DNA of 64,000 nucleotides from Hormiphora californensis. Taxonomy: Eukaryota > Ctenophora > Tentaculata > Cydippida > Pleurobrachiidae. The position numbers and the translations under genes were made by a program. How positions within the stretch are numbered: the stretch's first letter is position 1; the number at the start of each line of letters is the position of its first letter. The notes beneath the pieces were generated by a model. The model made no database searches. It was not told the DNA's origin and saw nothing but the letters and a program-made list of their open reading frames with translations. The stretch covers positions 6,313,298 through 6,377,297 of the forward strand of contig CM035353.1 of NCBI GenBank assembly GCA_020137815.1, read 5' to 3'. Below are positions 1-24,970 of the stretch, in pieces.

Positions 1-489
1 AGGTCACCAGGCTGGTAGGTAATTGCGACTTTTGGTCGCCGTGACCTACTGGTCCCGTAATTAGGTTTTACAGGAGTAGGTCACCAGGCTAGTAGGTCAC
101 CAGGGGATGCACCAACAGGCACTCTCAAAATGTGTGTAGACTTAGTGTCTACTGTTCCTAACATGTTTGAGAAAGAGAGAGAAAGATTAGGGGCAAAACA
201 CACAGTGAGAGATATTGAACAGTAAAAGAGAGAATGAGAGAGAGAAACGAATGGAATGCGACTATTTTGCCTCTGGATGAGAGAGATAACATTGAAAAGT
301 GTTGAAGATGTGTTCCCCTCTCTGTTATTGACAGAACTGTGTGTTTACACACATTTTCATTACTTGGAAATTTACACGCATGTTATGGAAATGAAGAGAA
401 ACGCGTGAAAATGGGCACTGGTCTGATAAATAGCGAGCAGGGTGTTAAATCCCCCAGTGCGCGTAAAATGTTCAAACGACTGATAAATC
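1..489. other. Non-coding sequence with short repeats
   Basis: I see no gene here. The first 110 bases contain repeated copies of a short motif (taggtcaccaggct) in both orientations, which looks like the end of a repeat that continues beyond the window. The rest is A/G-rich and unremarkable. Confidence 0.5.
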
Positions 490-1143
490 TTGGTGACATA
501 GACACCGTGCGCGACCAAGATTGAGCTCACACACAGGTGTCTGCTCCGCCTCAAAAAGGGTCGTTTCTTTCAAGGGATGTTGCACGCGATCCACTGGACC
601 GATTTGCATCCGGTTTGTCGCAAAGGACTACATATGATCCTAATATACTGGAAAATACCCGAGAAGTTTGTCTGTCAACAGGAAGTGGGTCAAAATTGAC
701 ACTGAAGTCAAATCTATATTCTGGCTTCCGAGAGTTTCTGCACTACGCCCATGCGATTTAGAAGATATTGGGAGATATGTTGATGCAATTAGCATCAGCT
801 ATTAATGCCGGGTATTTTCCAGTACTCACAAGAGTTCAACCTATCTTCTGATACCCTCAGATTCATTCTAAACCGTCTGGGAGTGATGCAAAAAGGCTCA
901 GAAGCCAGATTACAGATTTGACTTCAGTGTCAATTTTGACCCACTTCCTGTTGCCAGACAAACTTCTCGGGTATTTTCCAGTATATTAGGATCAATTTGT
1001 AGTCTTTTGCGACAAACCGGATGCAAATCGGTCCAGTGGATCGCGTGCAATTTGGCTTGAAAGACACGACCCTTTTTTAGGGGGCGGAGCGGACACCTAT
1101 GTGCGAGCTCGATCTCGCACACACTAGGTGTCAATGTCACCAA
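490..1143. mobile_element. 654-bp foldback (long-TIR) DNA transposon with 9-bp TSD
   Basis: Two arms of about 245 bp are inverted copies of each other (490–735 and 896–1143) around a ~160-bp unpaired centre. The termini read TTGGTGACAT…ATGTCACCAA. The element is flanked by the 9-bp direct repeat TGATAAATC at 481–489 and 1144–1152. Long inverted repeats with a 9-bp target duplication fit Mutator-like (MULE) non-autonomous elements; that family assignment is inference. The open frames in each arm are mirror images of one another and are not genes. Confidence 0.85.
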
Positions 1144-1225
1144 TGATAAATCAGCTATCGGGTTTCATAGTATCATAAACTTTATATCCTGTTATTATCA
1201 CATACCCGCGGCCACTATCAGATAT

Positions 1226-4200
1226 TTGTACCAATATAATTACAGTGGAATGTCAGAGAGTGAGAAAGAGCCCCTAACTCCAGGGTTTGATACCCTCTCC
1301 TTCACCGGGGTAGCGGCTAATAGTAGCACCGGCCATGGGGCGAGCTCAGACACAGAGGCGGACAAACAGGCTGGACCCGCAAAGTTCCAATATGAACCTG
1401 GTATGTGAACTAGGTTGATAGGTGTACCAGAAAACTCTAGATACCATTGTCAGACACTGTCTGTACCTACATCGCGCAACCTTGATGCTACGCGGCCTCA
1501 CGTAGCCGCAAGAGGAGCGTCTTATATGAGACAAAGATACCATGATACATCATGCAGATTGTCACATGTAGTTACTTGATTTGTGAAGTCATATACAATA
1601 TTATACATTATGATATTCGCAGGTGTGATCCGTAAGATGAAGAAAAGCGCCAAGTACAGCACCACCAACCCTGACGTGTTCGAGCAGGGACGAACACCCT
1701 CTCGTCCTGTCTCAGTCGCCTCCCTCAACCTATCCGATGAGGAGCTGGGCTCAAATAAAGAGGAAAAGTTCAACAACCTACACAAGCCTGTCCTGTTCCT
1801 CAAATCGTGTCCCTCTCCCGCTACATTTCTCCACAAGAAGATTCAGCCTGATCCAGATTGTCTCCTGGGGAAACTGTCCATGTTGGAAAGCATAATCAGC
1901 GATATACAGGTACGTGACGTTCAAACTTCACACATGCAGTGGATCTATCGATTGATAAACGACTGATAAATGAAAAAAAAATCGTTCAATGTTCATTTAT
2001 GACCTGAAGTCACTCACACTTCATATACCTGGCGAATGTATTCATATGATTTGCTTAAAGCCCCTTTCCACCAGCTGTATGGCGGCGAAAGGCCCCGATT
2101 TGATTCTCAGTGCGCTCAGTTGGGTTCTGCGGCGCCAGACAATTTCCACCTGACTATATAAAGCCACATCTAGGTGATAGAACTTTCTGTTTCGGCAGCA
2201 AATAACAACGTTCTTGAGTACACTTGAAAGCAAATTGAACAGTTTCGAGATCATGCATAAAACGCTTTGGAGCAATGTTATAAATAGCCAGTATATTTAA
2301 TGTTATACCCTATTATACTGGAAGGTTGACCATGACTTTCAATTAAAGCCAGATGGTCTTGAGGGATGATGGATTAAATCCATCATTGGATTTGGAACAG
2401 GACAGGAGCTGGACAGAAGTTGGCTGGATGAGAATGCTGAGTACTGGGAATGAATGGTGGCGGTGGCGGTAAGAATTTGCTGAAATATCGTTCAATGTCC
2501 TCATCGCCACTCAAACAATCCTCTTCCCCGGACCCTAATTTACTGGTTTCAGCTAACAATTGGAAGAGAAAACCATAATCGTCAGGAGAAACTGATATTT
2601 TCAAGATGTCTAACACTTTCTCGTAAACCACCTTATCCAGACGTTGACATTTCGATAGAGCAGATGGGTTTAAAAGCTGCTTCTCATCTCTAGTTAGTTT
2701 GTGTGGTCGAGGTTTATTACCGATATCCTCTGCTAGACACATGTACAAGACGGGCGTTGCAGGCCCGGCTAGGTAACTACAAACCTCGCTATCAACAGGC
2801 CCCCTGGGGCTAGCTGTCATGACCGCACGGATTAGAGCCGACCTGAGATCCGGAGATTGCCTCTTTAAGCCAGCATCTAAGGCCTTAACCAGCTTTTTAT
2901 CACGCCGTTCCTTCAATAGGTAGCCAGCTTCTCCGAACAGTTGACGGGCATCACGTACTGAACCGGTATTGATACACATATCACAGAAAAACAGGAGGCA
3001 CTCTTTAGTTATCCATTCCACCTTGAAAACAATGCTGATTTTATTGAGTTCACGGAAAGTGCATTTGTTTAGCTTTCCCTCAACAGAACCGGAGTAGCAA
3101 CAGTCAACAAAACAGTTGACCCCCTCAGCGGTAAAGTCTGTCATGTCCAACTCAACCAGGAAATCCTTCTCTGCCATCTCAGAAATCAAGAGACTGTTCA
3201 TGGTCAGTACAAGGGAGTTTGCCTTCACCTCCTCCCCATCACTAGTCGTCATTGTGACGTCATTGAGACCTTTGTAACCGCGGAGTAGGGTACCGAAGTT
3301 AACAGGGGCAGTTAGTTGATCGCTGACACTATTAGGGACACTGGGCTGATTGCTGACACTAGTGGGAACACCGTAGAGTTGATTTCCTGAATTAGAGGGA
3401 AAACTGGGTTGATTTCCTGAATTAGAGGGAAAACTGGGTTGATTTCCTGAATGAGAGGGAAAACTGGGTTGATTTCCCGAATTAGAGGGAAAACTGGGTT
3501 GATTTCCCGAATTAGAGGGAAAACTGGGTTGATTTTGAAACCAAAAACCAAAACCTTGCGCAGTAGACCGAGAATAGGCCATTGATCTAGTAAAATTGTG
3601 TCATTTGCATTTTGCTATCAGTGTTTTAGGTCGGGACCTTATGGTTTCAATCCACAACAACTTGCTGATACTAGATTGAATGTCGCAACAGTATTTGCTG
3701 TCGCGATTAGAAAAAGCAACAGATCGACAAAGAATCCAACAAAGAATTTAGCTAGAACAAAGAGTTATTATTTAGCTAGAATGGACAGCAGGAGGATTGG
3801 TAATACACAACTAACACACATTTTCCTTCCGTGTTATGGCATTAGAGGGCAGAATGCTAGGAAACGGGATCTACGTTACACAAACAAACTTAGAAACAGG
3901 GACCTAAGATACAATACTAAAACAGGCTTGGTTCGAGGTCTGATAACAGCGCACACCAGGCCTGTTTAATTTCGGTCTGTTAACAGCGCACAACAGGACT
4001 GTTTCGGTCTGTTAACAGCGCACAACATGCCTGTTTCGGTCTGTTAACAGCGCACAACAGGCCTGTTTCGCTCTGTTTACAGCGCACAACAGGCTTGGTT
4101 CGAGGTCTGATAACAGCGCACACCAGGCCTGTTTCGGTCTGTTAACAGTACAGAACAGGCCTGTTTCAGTCTGTTAACAGCGCACACCAGGCCTGTTTCG

Positions 4201-5009
4201 GCCTGTTAATAGTACACACCAGGCCTGTTTTGGTCTGTTAACAGCGCACAACAGGCCTGTTTCGGTCTGTTAACAGCGCACAACAGGCATGTTTCGGTCT
4301 GTTAACAGCGCACAACAGGCCTGTTTCGGTCTGTTAACAGGACAGAGCAGGCATGTTACACTTGGTTCGAGGTCTGTTAACAGCGCACACCAGGCCTGTT
4401 TCGGTCTGATAACAGCGCACAGAACAGGCCTGTTTCGGTCTATTAACAGCGCACAACAGGCATGTTACAGTCTGTTAACAGTACAGAACAGGCATGTTTC
4501 GGTCTGTTAACAGCGCACAACAGTGTTGTTTCGGACTGAAAATTGATCAAAAGTAAATGCTGTATCTATCATATTTGCGCTATGAATTGCTGGCAGTCAT
4601 TCCAAAATGTTATTTTATACATGCACATTTTACATGCACATTATATCACCAGCTTGGTATAATAGCTTGTCTTCCTCGCTCTCTTTCTCTCTGCCTCCCT
4701 CTCTCCCTCTCTCTCTGCCTCTCTCTCTGCCTCTCTCTCTCTCCCTTCCTCCCTAAAGGAACTCTTCTCCTACAGGGTGCTCGTTTAGAGGACAGAGTCT
4801 GTCAGAAGTGTGGTTTTCAACACCACCAGACAGAGCGGTGCCTCCACTTTGATGCCTTTGAAAGTGACAATAGCGAGGAGGCGGAGGTTCACTGCAATCC
4901 CATCTTCGCTCAGAGTCAGGAACAGAGCATCAGCAAGATGAAGAGCAAGAAGAAGATCAAGAAGAGAAGGAAGGTCCGACCTGGCCGCGATAGTGATAGT
5001 GACGGATGA
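1226..5009 (+). CDS. Three-exon gene of unknown function
   Basis: Exons 1226–1400, 1623–1909 and 4776–5009 join in phase (donors gtatgt and gtacgt; acceptors cgcag and tacag) into 231 residues ending at TGA 5007–5009. The product starts acidic and Ser/Thr-rich. Its middle holds SLNLSDEE and FLKSCPSPATF. The last exon has a possible zinc-binding stretch, CQKCGFQHH, followed by a very basic KKKIKKRRKVRPGR tail that could be a nuclear localisation signal. I do not recognise the family. The start is uncertain: ATG 1226 opens the frame, ATG 1250 (MSESEKEP) is an alternative, and an acceptor-like ttacag at 1237–1242 would make this an internal exon of a longer gene. Intron 2 (2.87 kb) hosts the BTB gene on the other strand. 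AATAAA at 5664 is a possible poly(A) signal. Confidence 0.65.
2077..2140 (-). repeat. Dispersed short repeat, copy 1
   Basis: On the minus strand this reads TCTGGCGCCGC… ending at CGCCGCCATAC, and it matches 15048–15116 on the + strand. The shared core contains CTGAGCGCACTG and an AATCAAAT block. GC-rich ends and two dispersed copies suggest a small non-autonomous transposon. No target duplication was resolved. Confidence 0.45.
2383..3582 (-). CDS. Intronless BTB/POZ-domain protein
   Basis: A 399-residue open frame with no introns, inside intron 2 of the + strand host gene. Residues ~1–20 lead into five copies of a ten-residue NQPSFPSNSG-type repeat and further degenerate copies (to ~90). 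Residues ~105–200 look like a BTB/POZ fold: GLNDVTMTTSDGEEVKANS, LVLTMNSLLISEMAE, then a strand–helix stretch with FVDCCYSGSVEG. After it comes a BACK-like helical region (CDMCINTGSVRDARQLF). No Kelch or zinc-finger motif follows. BTB proteins dimerise and often serve as Cullin-3 substrate adaptors; whether this one does is inference. The C-terminus is acidic, then proline-rich (KFLPPPPPFIP). Lack of introns and the nested position suggest retroposition. The start ATG is the first in frame. Confidence 0.75.
   Translation of the reverse strand: MAYSRSTAQGFGFWFQNQPSFPSNSGNQPSFPSNSGNQPSFPSHSGNQPSFPSNSGNQPSFPSNSGNQLYGVPTSVSNQPSVPNSVSDQLTAPVNFGTLLRGYKGLNDVTMTTSDGEEVKANSLVLTMNSLLISEMAEKDFLVELDMTDFTAEGVNCFVDCCYSGSVEGKLNKCTFRELNKISIVFKVEWITKECLLFFCDMCINTGSVRDARQLFGEAGYLLKERRDKKLVKALDAGLKRQSPDLRSALIRAVMTASPRGPVDSEVCSYLAGPATPVLYMCLAEDIGNKPRPHKLTRDEKQLLNPSALSKCQRLDKVVYEKVLDILKISVSPDDYGFLFQLLAETSKLGSGEEDCLSGDEDIERYFSKFLPPPPPFIPSTQHSHPANFCPAPVLFQIQ
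3379..3534 (-). repeat. 30-bp coding minisatellite in the BTB gene
   Basis: Five near-identical 30-bp units encode the ten-residue NQPSFPSNSG repeat. The unit length is a multiple of three, so copy-number changes keep the frame. Units differ by single substitutions (for example S/H at one position). Confidence 0.9.
3926..4536. repeat. 32-bp minisatellite
   Basis: About 19 head-to-tail copies of a ~32-bp unit containing ggtctgttaacagcgcacaa followed by caggcctgttt. Variant units carry cttggttcgagg or a tacagaac block. It lies in intron 2 of the 1226–5009 gene, and the frames that open across it are not coding. Confidence 0.9.
4674..4755. repeat. (CT)-rich tract before the last exon
   Basis: Pyrimidine-rich, mostly CT with CTG and CC interruptions. 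It sits immediately upstream of the exon-3 acceptor at 4775 and may act as an extended polypyrimidine tract. Confidence 0.8.
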
Positions 5010-5198
5010 ACTGGATGAAGGACATACTCACACACATCTTCAATCAAGCTATAGGAACCCGAACAATCGGATAACATATTTGAAAATGATGCAATGTGTC
5101 GATATACATCGAACTTTTAGTTTGTAAAAAGTGGGACGTTCTGTAATCTGTAAATATGTATAATTGACTGGCCATGGGATTCATGATTGAGTCGAGAG

Positions 5199-5250
<52 letters not shown>

Positions 5251-5263
5251 CGGGAGATAGAGA

Positions 5264-5352
<89 letters not shown>

Positions 5353-5371
5353 GGAGGGAGATAGAGAGAGG

Positions 5372-5434
<63 letters not shown>

Positions 5435-6368
5435 GGACTGCATGATGCCTTTGTAAATATCCTGATGCCGGCCTTTGAGGTATTTTTAAACCATGTTCTG
5501 TTATTTTTTTGAGAATTTTTAGCTTGCCCTTTTGTAAAACAAGAATATTAATACGACAATCGAATTAAGTGGTGGAAAAAGAAAAAAGGAATGACAATTA
5601 ACATGTTCACATTTTCAACGTTCTGATATGAAATATCCCCGATGATTATTTCATCACATATTAAATAAATATCCCACTCCCATATTGTCACGATGCTGTC
5701 ACAGTTACACACATGGTCCATCACATGGTCCATCACATGTCGCCGGTATTGGCTGAACTTCAAAAATCAGGACAAAACTGTTCATCACACACGCGATATT
5801 AAAGTAGCAATAGATAATAACCTGAATATATTGGATATATTTTCAAACTTTGTGATGGTGTCACATATCGCGGACAAATAAATCTACAACAAGTAACACT
5901 CTCTTCTCTCTCTCTGGTAAACACACACACACAAGTCTCTTACATATAAATTCTTAATAAATATTAAAATTCATCGATATTATATAGTACGCGGGAAAAC
6001 CAGTAAACAATACAATGAGAGCTTTGGTTACAAAAAACTCACAAATCTTGGCTCTATAACAAGCCTAGAAACTTTTTCAAAATGTAACACCCACATATTA
6101 AATATTTGATAACTCTTATCGTTTTCTAACTAAATCTGTTAAAGTAGCGGCCAACTAAGCTGACCTTTACAAATATATTTCCGCTCTGTATTATAGAAAT
6201 TCATTAAAATGTTAAATTTATGAAAACAATATCAGGTGCTAATTGCCATCTAGGCACACTCATTATAGAAAAACCTCGTCTGAATTACTGCCTACAACAA
6301 AATGCTAACACTAAATTGCAAAACATTCAGTAACCTGCTAGTAACACTACTAGTAACACTGTTTGGTA
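5010..6368. other. Convergent intergenic region
   Basis: The 3' ends of the + strand gene and the minus-strand cadherin face each other here. It holds the (GA)n tract at 5194–5431, then AT-rich sequence with AATAAA at 5664–5669. I see no further gene. Confidence 0.6.
5194..5431. repeat. (GA)n microsatellite
   Basis: About 240 bp of GA dinucleotides with a few GGG interruptions, in the 3' flank of the + strand gene. Confidence 0.95.
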
Positions 6369-19466
<13,098 letters not shown>

Positions 19467-20547
19467 ATCATAAAAACATGGTTCTAAAACTGCTACAAAT
19501 AGGAATAGTTGGTTAGAAAGGAATATATTTTGGAGCTAAATGATCATTCAGAGCTCAAGAAGGTAACACCTCGTCCCTATGAGCACCCTCGTTCCAGCAA
19601 CCGAGAAAGTTACTGCAATTAAAATCATGTTGTATGTAGTAGGACAAAGCAAAGGCTCTCAACTAGAGTCGATGGACGCGAGAGAGGAAGAGAACAGCTG
19701 AGAGGGCATGGCTCCATTCAAAATACACAACAATGACACTCTAAAAGTAATAAAATGTGCTGAAAGGGGATGGCTAAAAAGGGATAAATGTAGGTCTTTT
19801 TTCTCTCGGCCTGACCTGAAAGATTTCCAGTGTGCTAATGGATTCATTAGCTTCAGGTGTATAAAGTTTCTATACGAGTATACTGAGTACACTCGACATA
19901 GCTATAAGTAAACAAGTTTTAAAAAGCTCAGTAGTGTTAACATTTGCTGTCTAGTGTCTACTAGAAATCATGCCAGTGCAGGGCAATATCACGTTAAAAC
20001 TTAAAATATCACGAATTGCCGGGGACAACCCGATCGATTGATACAGAGCTGGATATTTAATTTGAGATTGTCTAAATTCACCTCCCACCACTAATAACAA
20101 TCTAAAGATCGATTTAAGGGCAGGAGGAAGAGTATGAAATATGAATTGGCTAGGAATGATCCGTCAATCGAGCTGCACAATTCGTAGCAAGTCAATAAAT
20201 CTATAGAATGTGATTCCCAGCAGTACCATTCAGTACCAATATATCATAGAATACTCATGATTAAGTATTGACCGTTACCCCGCTCATTTCCCATAGAAGT
20301 TGGGGTAACTTGGGAACAGTATGAGTGATTTAGAGAACTGCATAGCTTGATTACATATTATGTAACCGGCCCAATCAGTACAATGATAGATCGTTTATAA
20401 ATGATCATCAAAATCAGAGGGCCCCTGGGTAATAAGTTCCCGGTTTCTATAAACGATGTTTTACTCTCCCTCTCTTCCTCTCTCTCTAGTCTCTTTCTCT
20501 CTCTCCAAATTAAAATATAGTTAGGCAGTACTAATGATGAAAGGGCC
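19467..20547. other. Upstream region of the cadherin gene
   Basis: Promoter and 5' UTR sequence is expected here, but I see no clear TATA box or initiator. There is no coding signal. Confidence 0.5.
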
Positions 20548-21496
20548 AAATCTTGGACAAAATTTGTAACAAGCTAATTTCTTCACCAACCGGCTCAGAT
20601 GGGTGTCTAGTAATGCCAAAAAAAAATCAATGATGATCGGGAGCGCGCACGCTCCGTAGCGCGCGAAAATGTTTCACGTGCATTTCTAGCTTAGAACAAA
20701 AAATGAAAACCAACTTAGGAAAGGAGTAGAGACAAATCTGAGGGCACTAAAATGTGTGGCGTCCTCGCATTAGTGGGGGTAGGTGCCGGAATTAAGTCTC
20801 TATCTCATCTGGTTAATTAGATAATTGGATAATTAGGTTTGTGCATAACCGTTTTTTGGCTATACGGCTATAGCCACTTAGGAATGGTTTAGAGACTTTT
20901 CACTGGTGCCATTTTGTTCAGAACAAAATTTTAATCTAAGAGTTGTGGAAAAATTTAGGGCCTATCTCTTACCGTTTAGGCGTAATTTGCGCTGAAGGGA
21001 TGCCAAATTAGTCGAAAATGCGAAAAAATGAGTTAATTGGCTTCCTTTCACCGCAAATTACGCCTAAACGGTAAGAGATAGGCCCTAAATTTTTCCACAA
21101 CTCTTAGATTAAAATTTTGTTCTGAACAAAATGGCACCAGTGAAAAGTCTCTAAACCATTCCTAAGTGGCTATAGCCGTATAGCCAAAAAACGGTTATGC
21201 GCAAACCTAATTATCCAATTATCTAATTAACCAGATGAGATAGAGACTTAATTCCGGCACCTACCCCCACTAATGCGAGGACGCTACACATTTTAGTGCC
21301 CTCAGATTTGTCTCTACTCCTTTCCTAAGTTGGTTTTCATTTTTTGTTCTAAGCTAGAAATGCACGTGAAGCATTTTCGCGCGCTACGGAGCGTGTGCGC
21401 TCCCGATCATCATTGATTTTTTTTTTGGCATTACTAGACACCCATCTGAGCCAGTTGGTGAAGAAATTAGCTTGTTACAAATTTTGTCCAAGATTT
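20548..21496. mobile_element. 949-bp near-perfect palindrome
   Basis: The arms are ~475 bp each with almost no spacer (centre ~21022). The outer ends read aaatcttggacaaaatttgt and its complement. Differences between arms are single substitutions. There is no coding frame. A foldback-type transposon is likely, but I could not find a target duplication. Confidence 0.85.
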
Positions 21497-23838
21497 TCAC
21501 CAATACTCCCTAACTAATACGGCTCGTCGCATATTTATCGAAATCTTCGTTAAAGACATTATAATTATTATTGTGCAAAACCAGGCAGCATTGAGATTTA
21601 TTGTTATATTCAAACGGCGAGACGGAGTTGAGCAAGGCAAGAAATTTATTAGTATTAGTAAATAGTAGCTATATGTGACTAGTTAGTTAGTAGTAGAGAT
21701 TTATTATAGGTAATTGATCTTATAGAGCAGTGAGTTAACTTCTGTCAAGATTCGTTTGAGTTGAACACAGGAAGGGCACCATGGGCAGATAACCAACGAA
21801 GAATTACACAAGAACCCAACAGCAACGATATAACAATTCATTGAAGGGGGGGGGGGCAATTCACTAGCTGGTGGGTGGGGCTAACCTAGGTCTAAATCTG
21901 ATTTAAACTAATCATCACACGATCACATTTCCATTTCCCGGCAGTACATGAACTGCACTGATCACACACTGTCGGGACACACTGATCACACACTGTCGGG
22001 ACACACTGATCAGCTGAGTCGTCATCCCCAACACACCACTACTGCAGCTGATCACACAACACTGATAATCATTGGGAGGCGAGACAGCCCAGCGATCAGT
22101 CATCAGGTGACAGCATCTAAATTCACAACTGGGAAACCCTAGAAGTACAGCTGCTCTCTGGAATCACCTAGCTCTCTTATATTAATTAGGTGCTGCATTA
22201 TTATAGGGTGGGGCCACTGTAATACACCATTATATACGGAAACCGGAAAATGTGCTGTGATTAGCAGCAAATTAGGATTATAGTTCACTGGCCGATTCTA
22301 ATGATTTCTACCTATATATACCACTCTAAATAATATATATTGAGGAAGGAAAGATTATCCGCAACCATTTAATGGAGGTTTATATATTATCGTGTCTGGG
22401 ATCACAGAAATTTGAAATATTCGGGGATATTAGAGGCGAGACTAGAGGTTGGGATAACAGAAATATTCGCATCTTTATCCACTACCTTATGATACCCCTT
22501 GCAGCTTGTTTCAAAACAAATAGTAGTTCAACCTATATAAAACAAAAGAGACAGACAAAAGAGATACTATGTCTGTATAATGTCTGTATCGATTTTTAAT
22601 AAATTTAGAGTGCAGCTCTGACTTCCAAGATCTCTAACTGCAACCGTTTACTGTCTATTGATCCTCACTCTACATGTATCATCTCTGCAGCAGTAGTAGC
22701 ACTGGTAAATTATATTCCAGGAATTAGAGAAACAAATTACTGCAGAAATTGGCACAGCTCTGCCATGATAGTGCAGTGCTGTGGAACGTAAATACAGTGG
22801 ACGGAGCGAGGGGAAAAGCCAAAAATGATGTCTTGCTCTTTATTCTTTATTCAACGCTAACACTGCCAGACACAACAATGGAACTGGAAATATGGTACAC
22901 TGTCCAACAATTGTTTGTTTGCAGTACTAGCACCGGGTGTGGATTGGTGTCGAAATTACCCCTCCACAATAGCAATATAATAACAGGGGTGACTACGTAA
23001 CTAACCAGTAACCAAGTGTGGATTGGTGTTGAAAGGTATCTGTTAGAACTGACTGGAATCAGGTGATAATTCATCTAACAGACTCTGACTGGAATGTAGT
23101 AGGGGACGACAGGGGAGAGATGAGGGAGAGGGAGAAGGAGAGGGATATATTATAGGGAGGGTGGAGAGATAAAGAAAGTATAGCATTTTACAAAGAAAAT
23201 CATCAAAGTTTTAGATTCAAAATACAACAAAGTCTTCAGTAGATTATAAGGATCGATTGATTGTTTATTAGCTGCATAATCAATGAGGAAGTTTAGTTTT
23301 CTCCTTCCGAGGCTGTAAAACCTGTTTCCTCATTTTCTAAGGCAGGAAGGATAAAACCAAAATTCAACAAAGTCTTCAGTTTACAACTAACTAACTAACT
23401 AAAGCGACTGCTACTCTCAATGGGAAGTAACAACTTATGATTAATGTTTGGTCATCATCATGAGTCAGAACAATCTGTCATCCAGCTGTTCACAGTCATG
23501 ATCTAAACGACGTAAGGATTTGAAATATACCACATGACAAATTGCAATTTGGGGTAGATCACATGTGATCTATCCGTGACGTTATATATTAGGGGTAACG
23601 AGAGAGATACAACTATAAGAGAGAGATCTAGCTGAGCCAAACTGAAACAATGCAGTGCTAGAAGAAATACCTCTATATCCCCCTCGACTACTGATTTAGG
23701 GGAGGGGTGCTGTAGCCGGAAATTAGATTATTTGGCGAGAGAGAGGTCAGAGAGGGAGAAAAGAGGGAGAATTTAGAATGTTAATTATGGGTTAGTGACA
23801 TTTATCCGCGTAGCAAGTGACAGGTATCAACATTTGAG
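21497..23838. other. Non-coding tract
   Basis: No gene is visible. It includes a 25-bp duplication (atcacacactgtcgggacac) at about 21959–22008 and a G run at 21846–21856. The rest is AT-rich single-copy-looking sequence. Confidence 0.55.
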
Positions 23839-24010
<172 letters not shown>

Positions 24011-24390
24011 TGTTTTTGTGAGAAGATAGGCCCAAGGGGAAGATAGTGTGTGGGAAAATGCAGAAAAAGCATCCCATGGTCATAAATTACTAACATGATG
24101 AGATATATGTGTTAGGACACCAGCCGATGAAATCTATAGGATGTTATTTCTACGTTTTTATCCCTATTTTATAGCCACCCTAGCAGTAGTCCAATCACAC
24201 GAGACCTCCAAACTGGATACCCTAAAAAGTCAACACCACATTGGGGTTCACTACAATTTGTGGAACTGAGCTATCACCTAGGATCTACCGAACCCTCACT
24301 GATCAGAGACCACCTGTCTAAGCATGCTCTCAGTAGAGCTCCCCTACACGAGGGATAACCGTGTCAAGGATAATCACATCTTTCTATAAA

Positions 24391-24444
<54 letters not shown>

Positions 24445-24453
24445 CTCTCTCTA
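24391..24453. repeat. (CT)n microsatellite
   Basis: About 60 bp of CT. Confidence 0.9.
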
Positions 24454-24888
24454 ACCCTACAATTGGTTGCCCCTGATCATCAGTCTCAGAGCAACCATTA
24501 GAAATGGCGAGATACACCGACCGAGATATCTCTATAACCCTCCCTATATCTCACTATCCTAAATCCTTTCTCTCTACCAGAAACCTTTCTACCTCTCTCT
24601 ACCACACGATTGGGATGGCTTTACAACAGGATACCCTAAAGCAGCTAATTTCGGTGGACGCCGTGCGGTGTGACTATTATACCAGTCATCGTTACCCTGA
24701 TTAGAGAAACAACCATGGTCCAAGAAGTTGGCGCCATAACATATCAATTGAATGATCAACTGGAAATGAGTACAGATCACGCTACGAAAGGGTTGAAACT
24801 GCAAAATGCATTGAAGATTTGGCCCTGCTACGAGTTGTACTGCAGCAGAGGACATGTGCTAACATGAAACAAACATATTGAATGCTTT

Positions 24889-24925
24889 CTCTCTTTACAT
24901 CTTTCTCTCTCTCTCTCTTTCTCTC

Positions 24926-24968
<43 letters not shown>
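24889..24968. repeat. (CT)n microsatellite
   Basis: CT with CTTT interruptions. Confidence 0.9.

Positions 24969-24970
<2 letters not shown>

Noticed and set aside
3598-3969. 123-codon + strand frame next to the BTB gene
   Set aside because: Composition is random and it runs into the minisatellite; it lies upstream of the minus-strand gene and is probably its 5' flank.
3926-4536. CRISPR-like array
   Set aside because: Units are contiguous head-to-tail repeats with no unique spacers, and the genome is animal.
5117-5456. Open frames of Ser-Leu or Arg-Glu repeats in GA/CT tracts (also at 16.7, 23.8, 31.4, 39.1, 43.2, 47.2 kb)
   Set aside because: They are direct translations of dinucleotide repeats in whichever frame lacks stops; no start context, splice sites or flanking domain.
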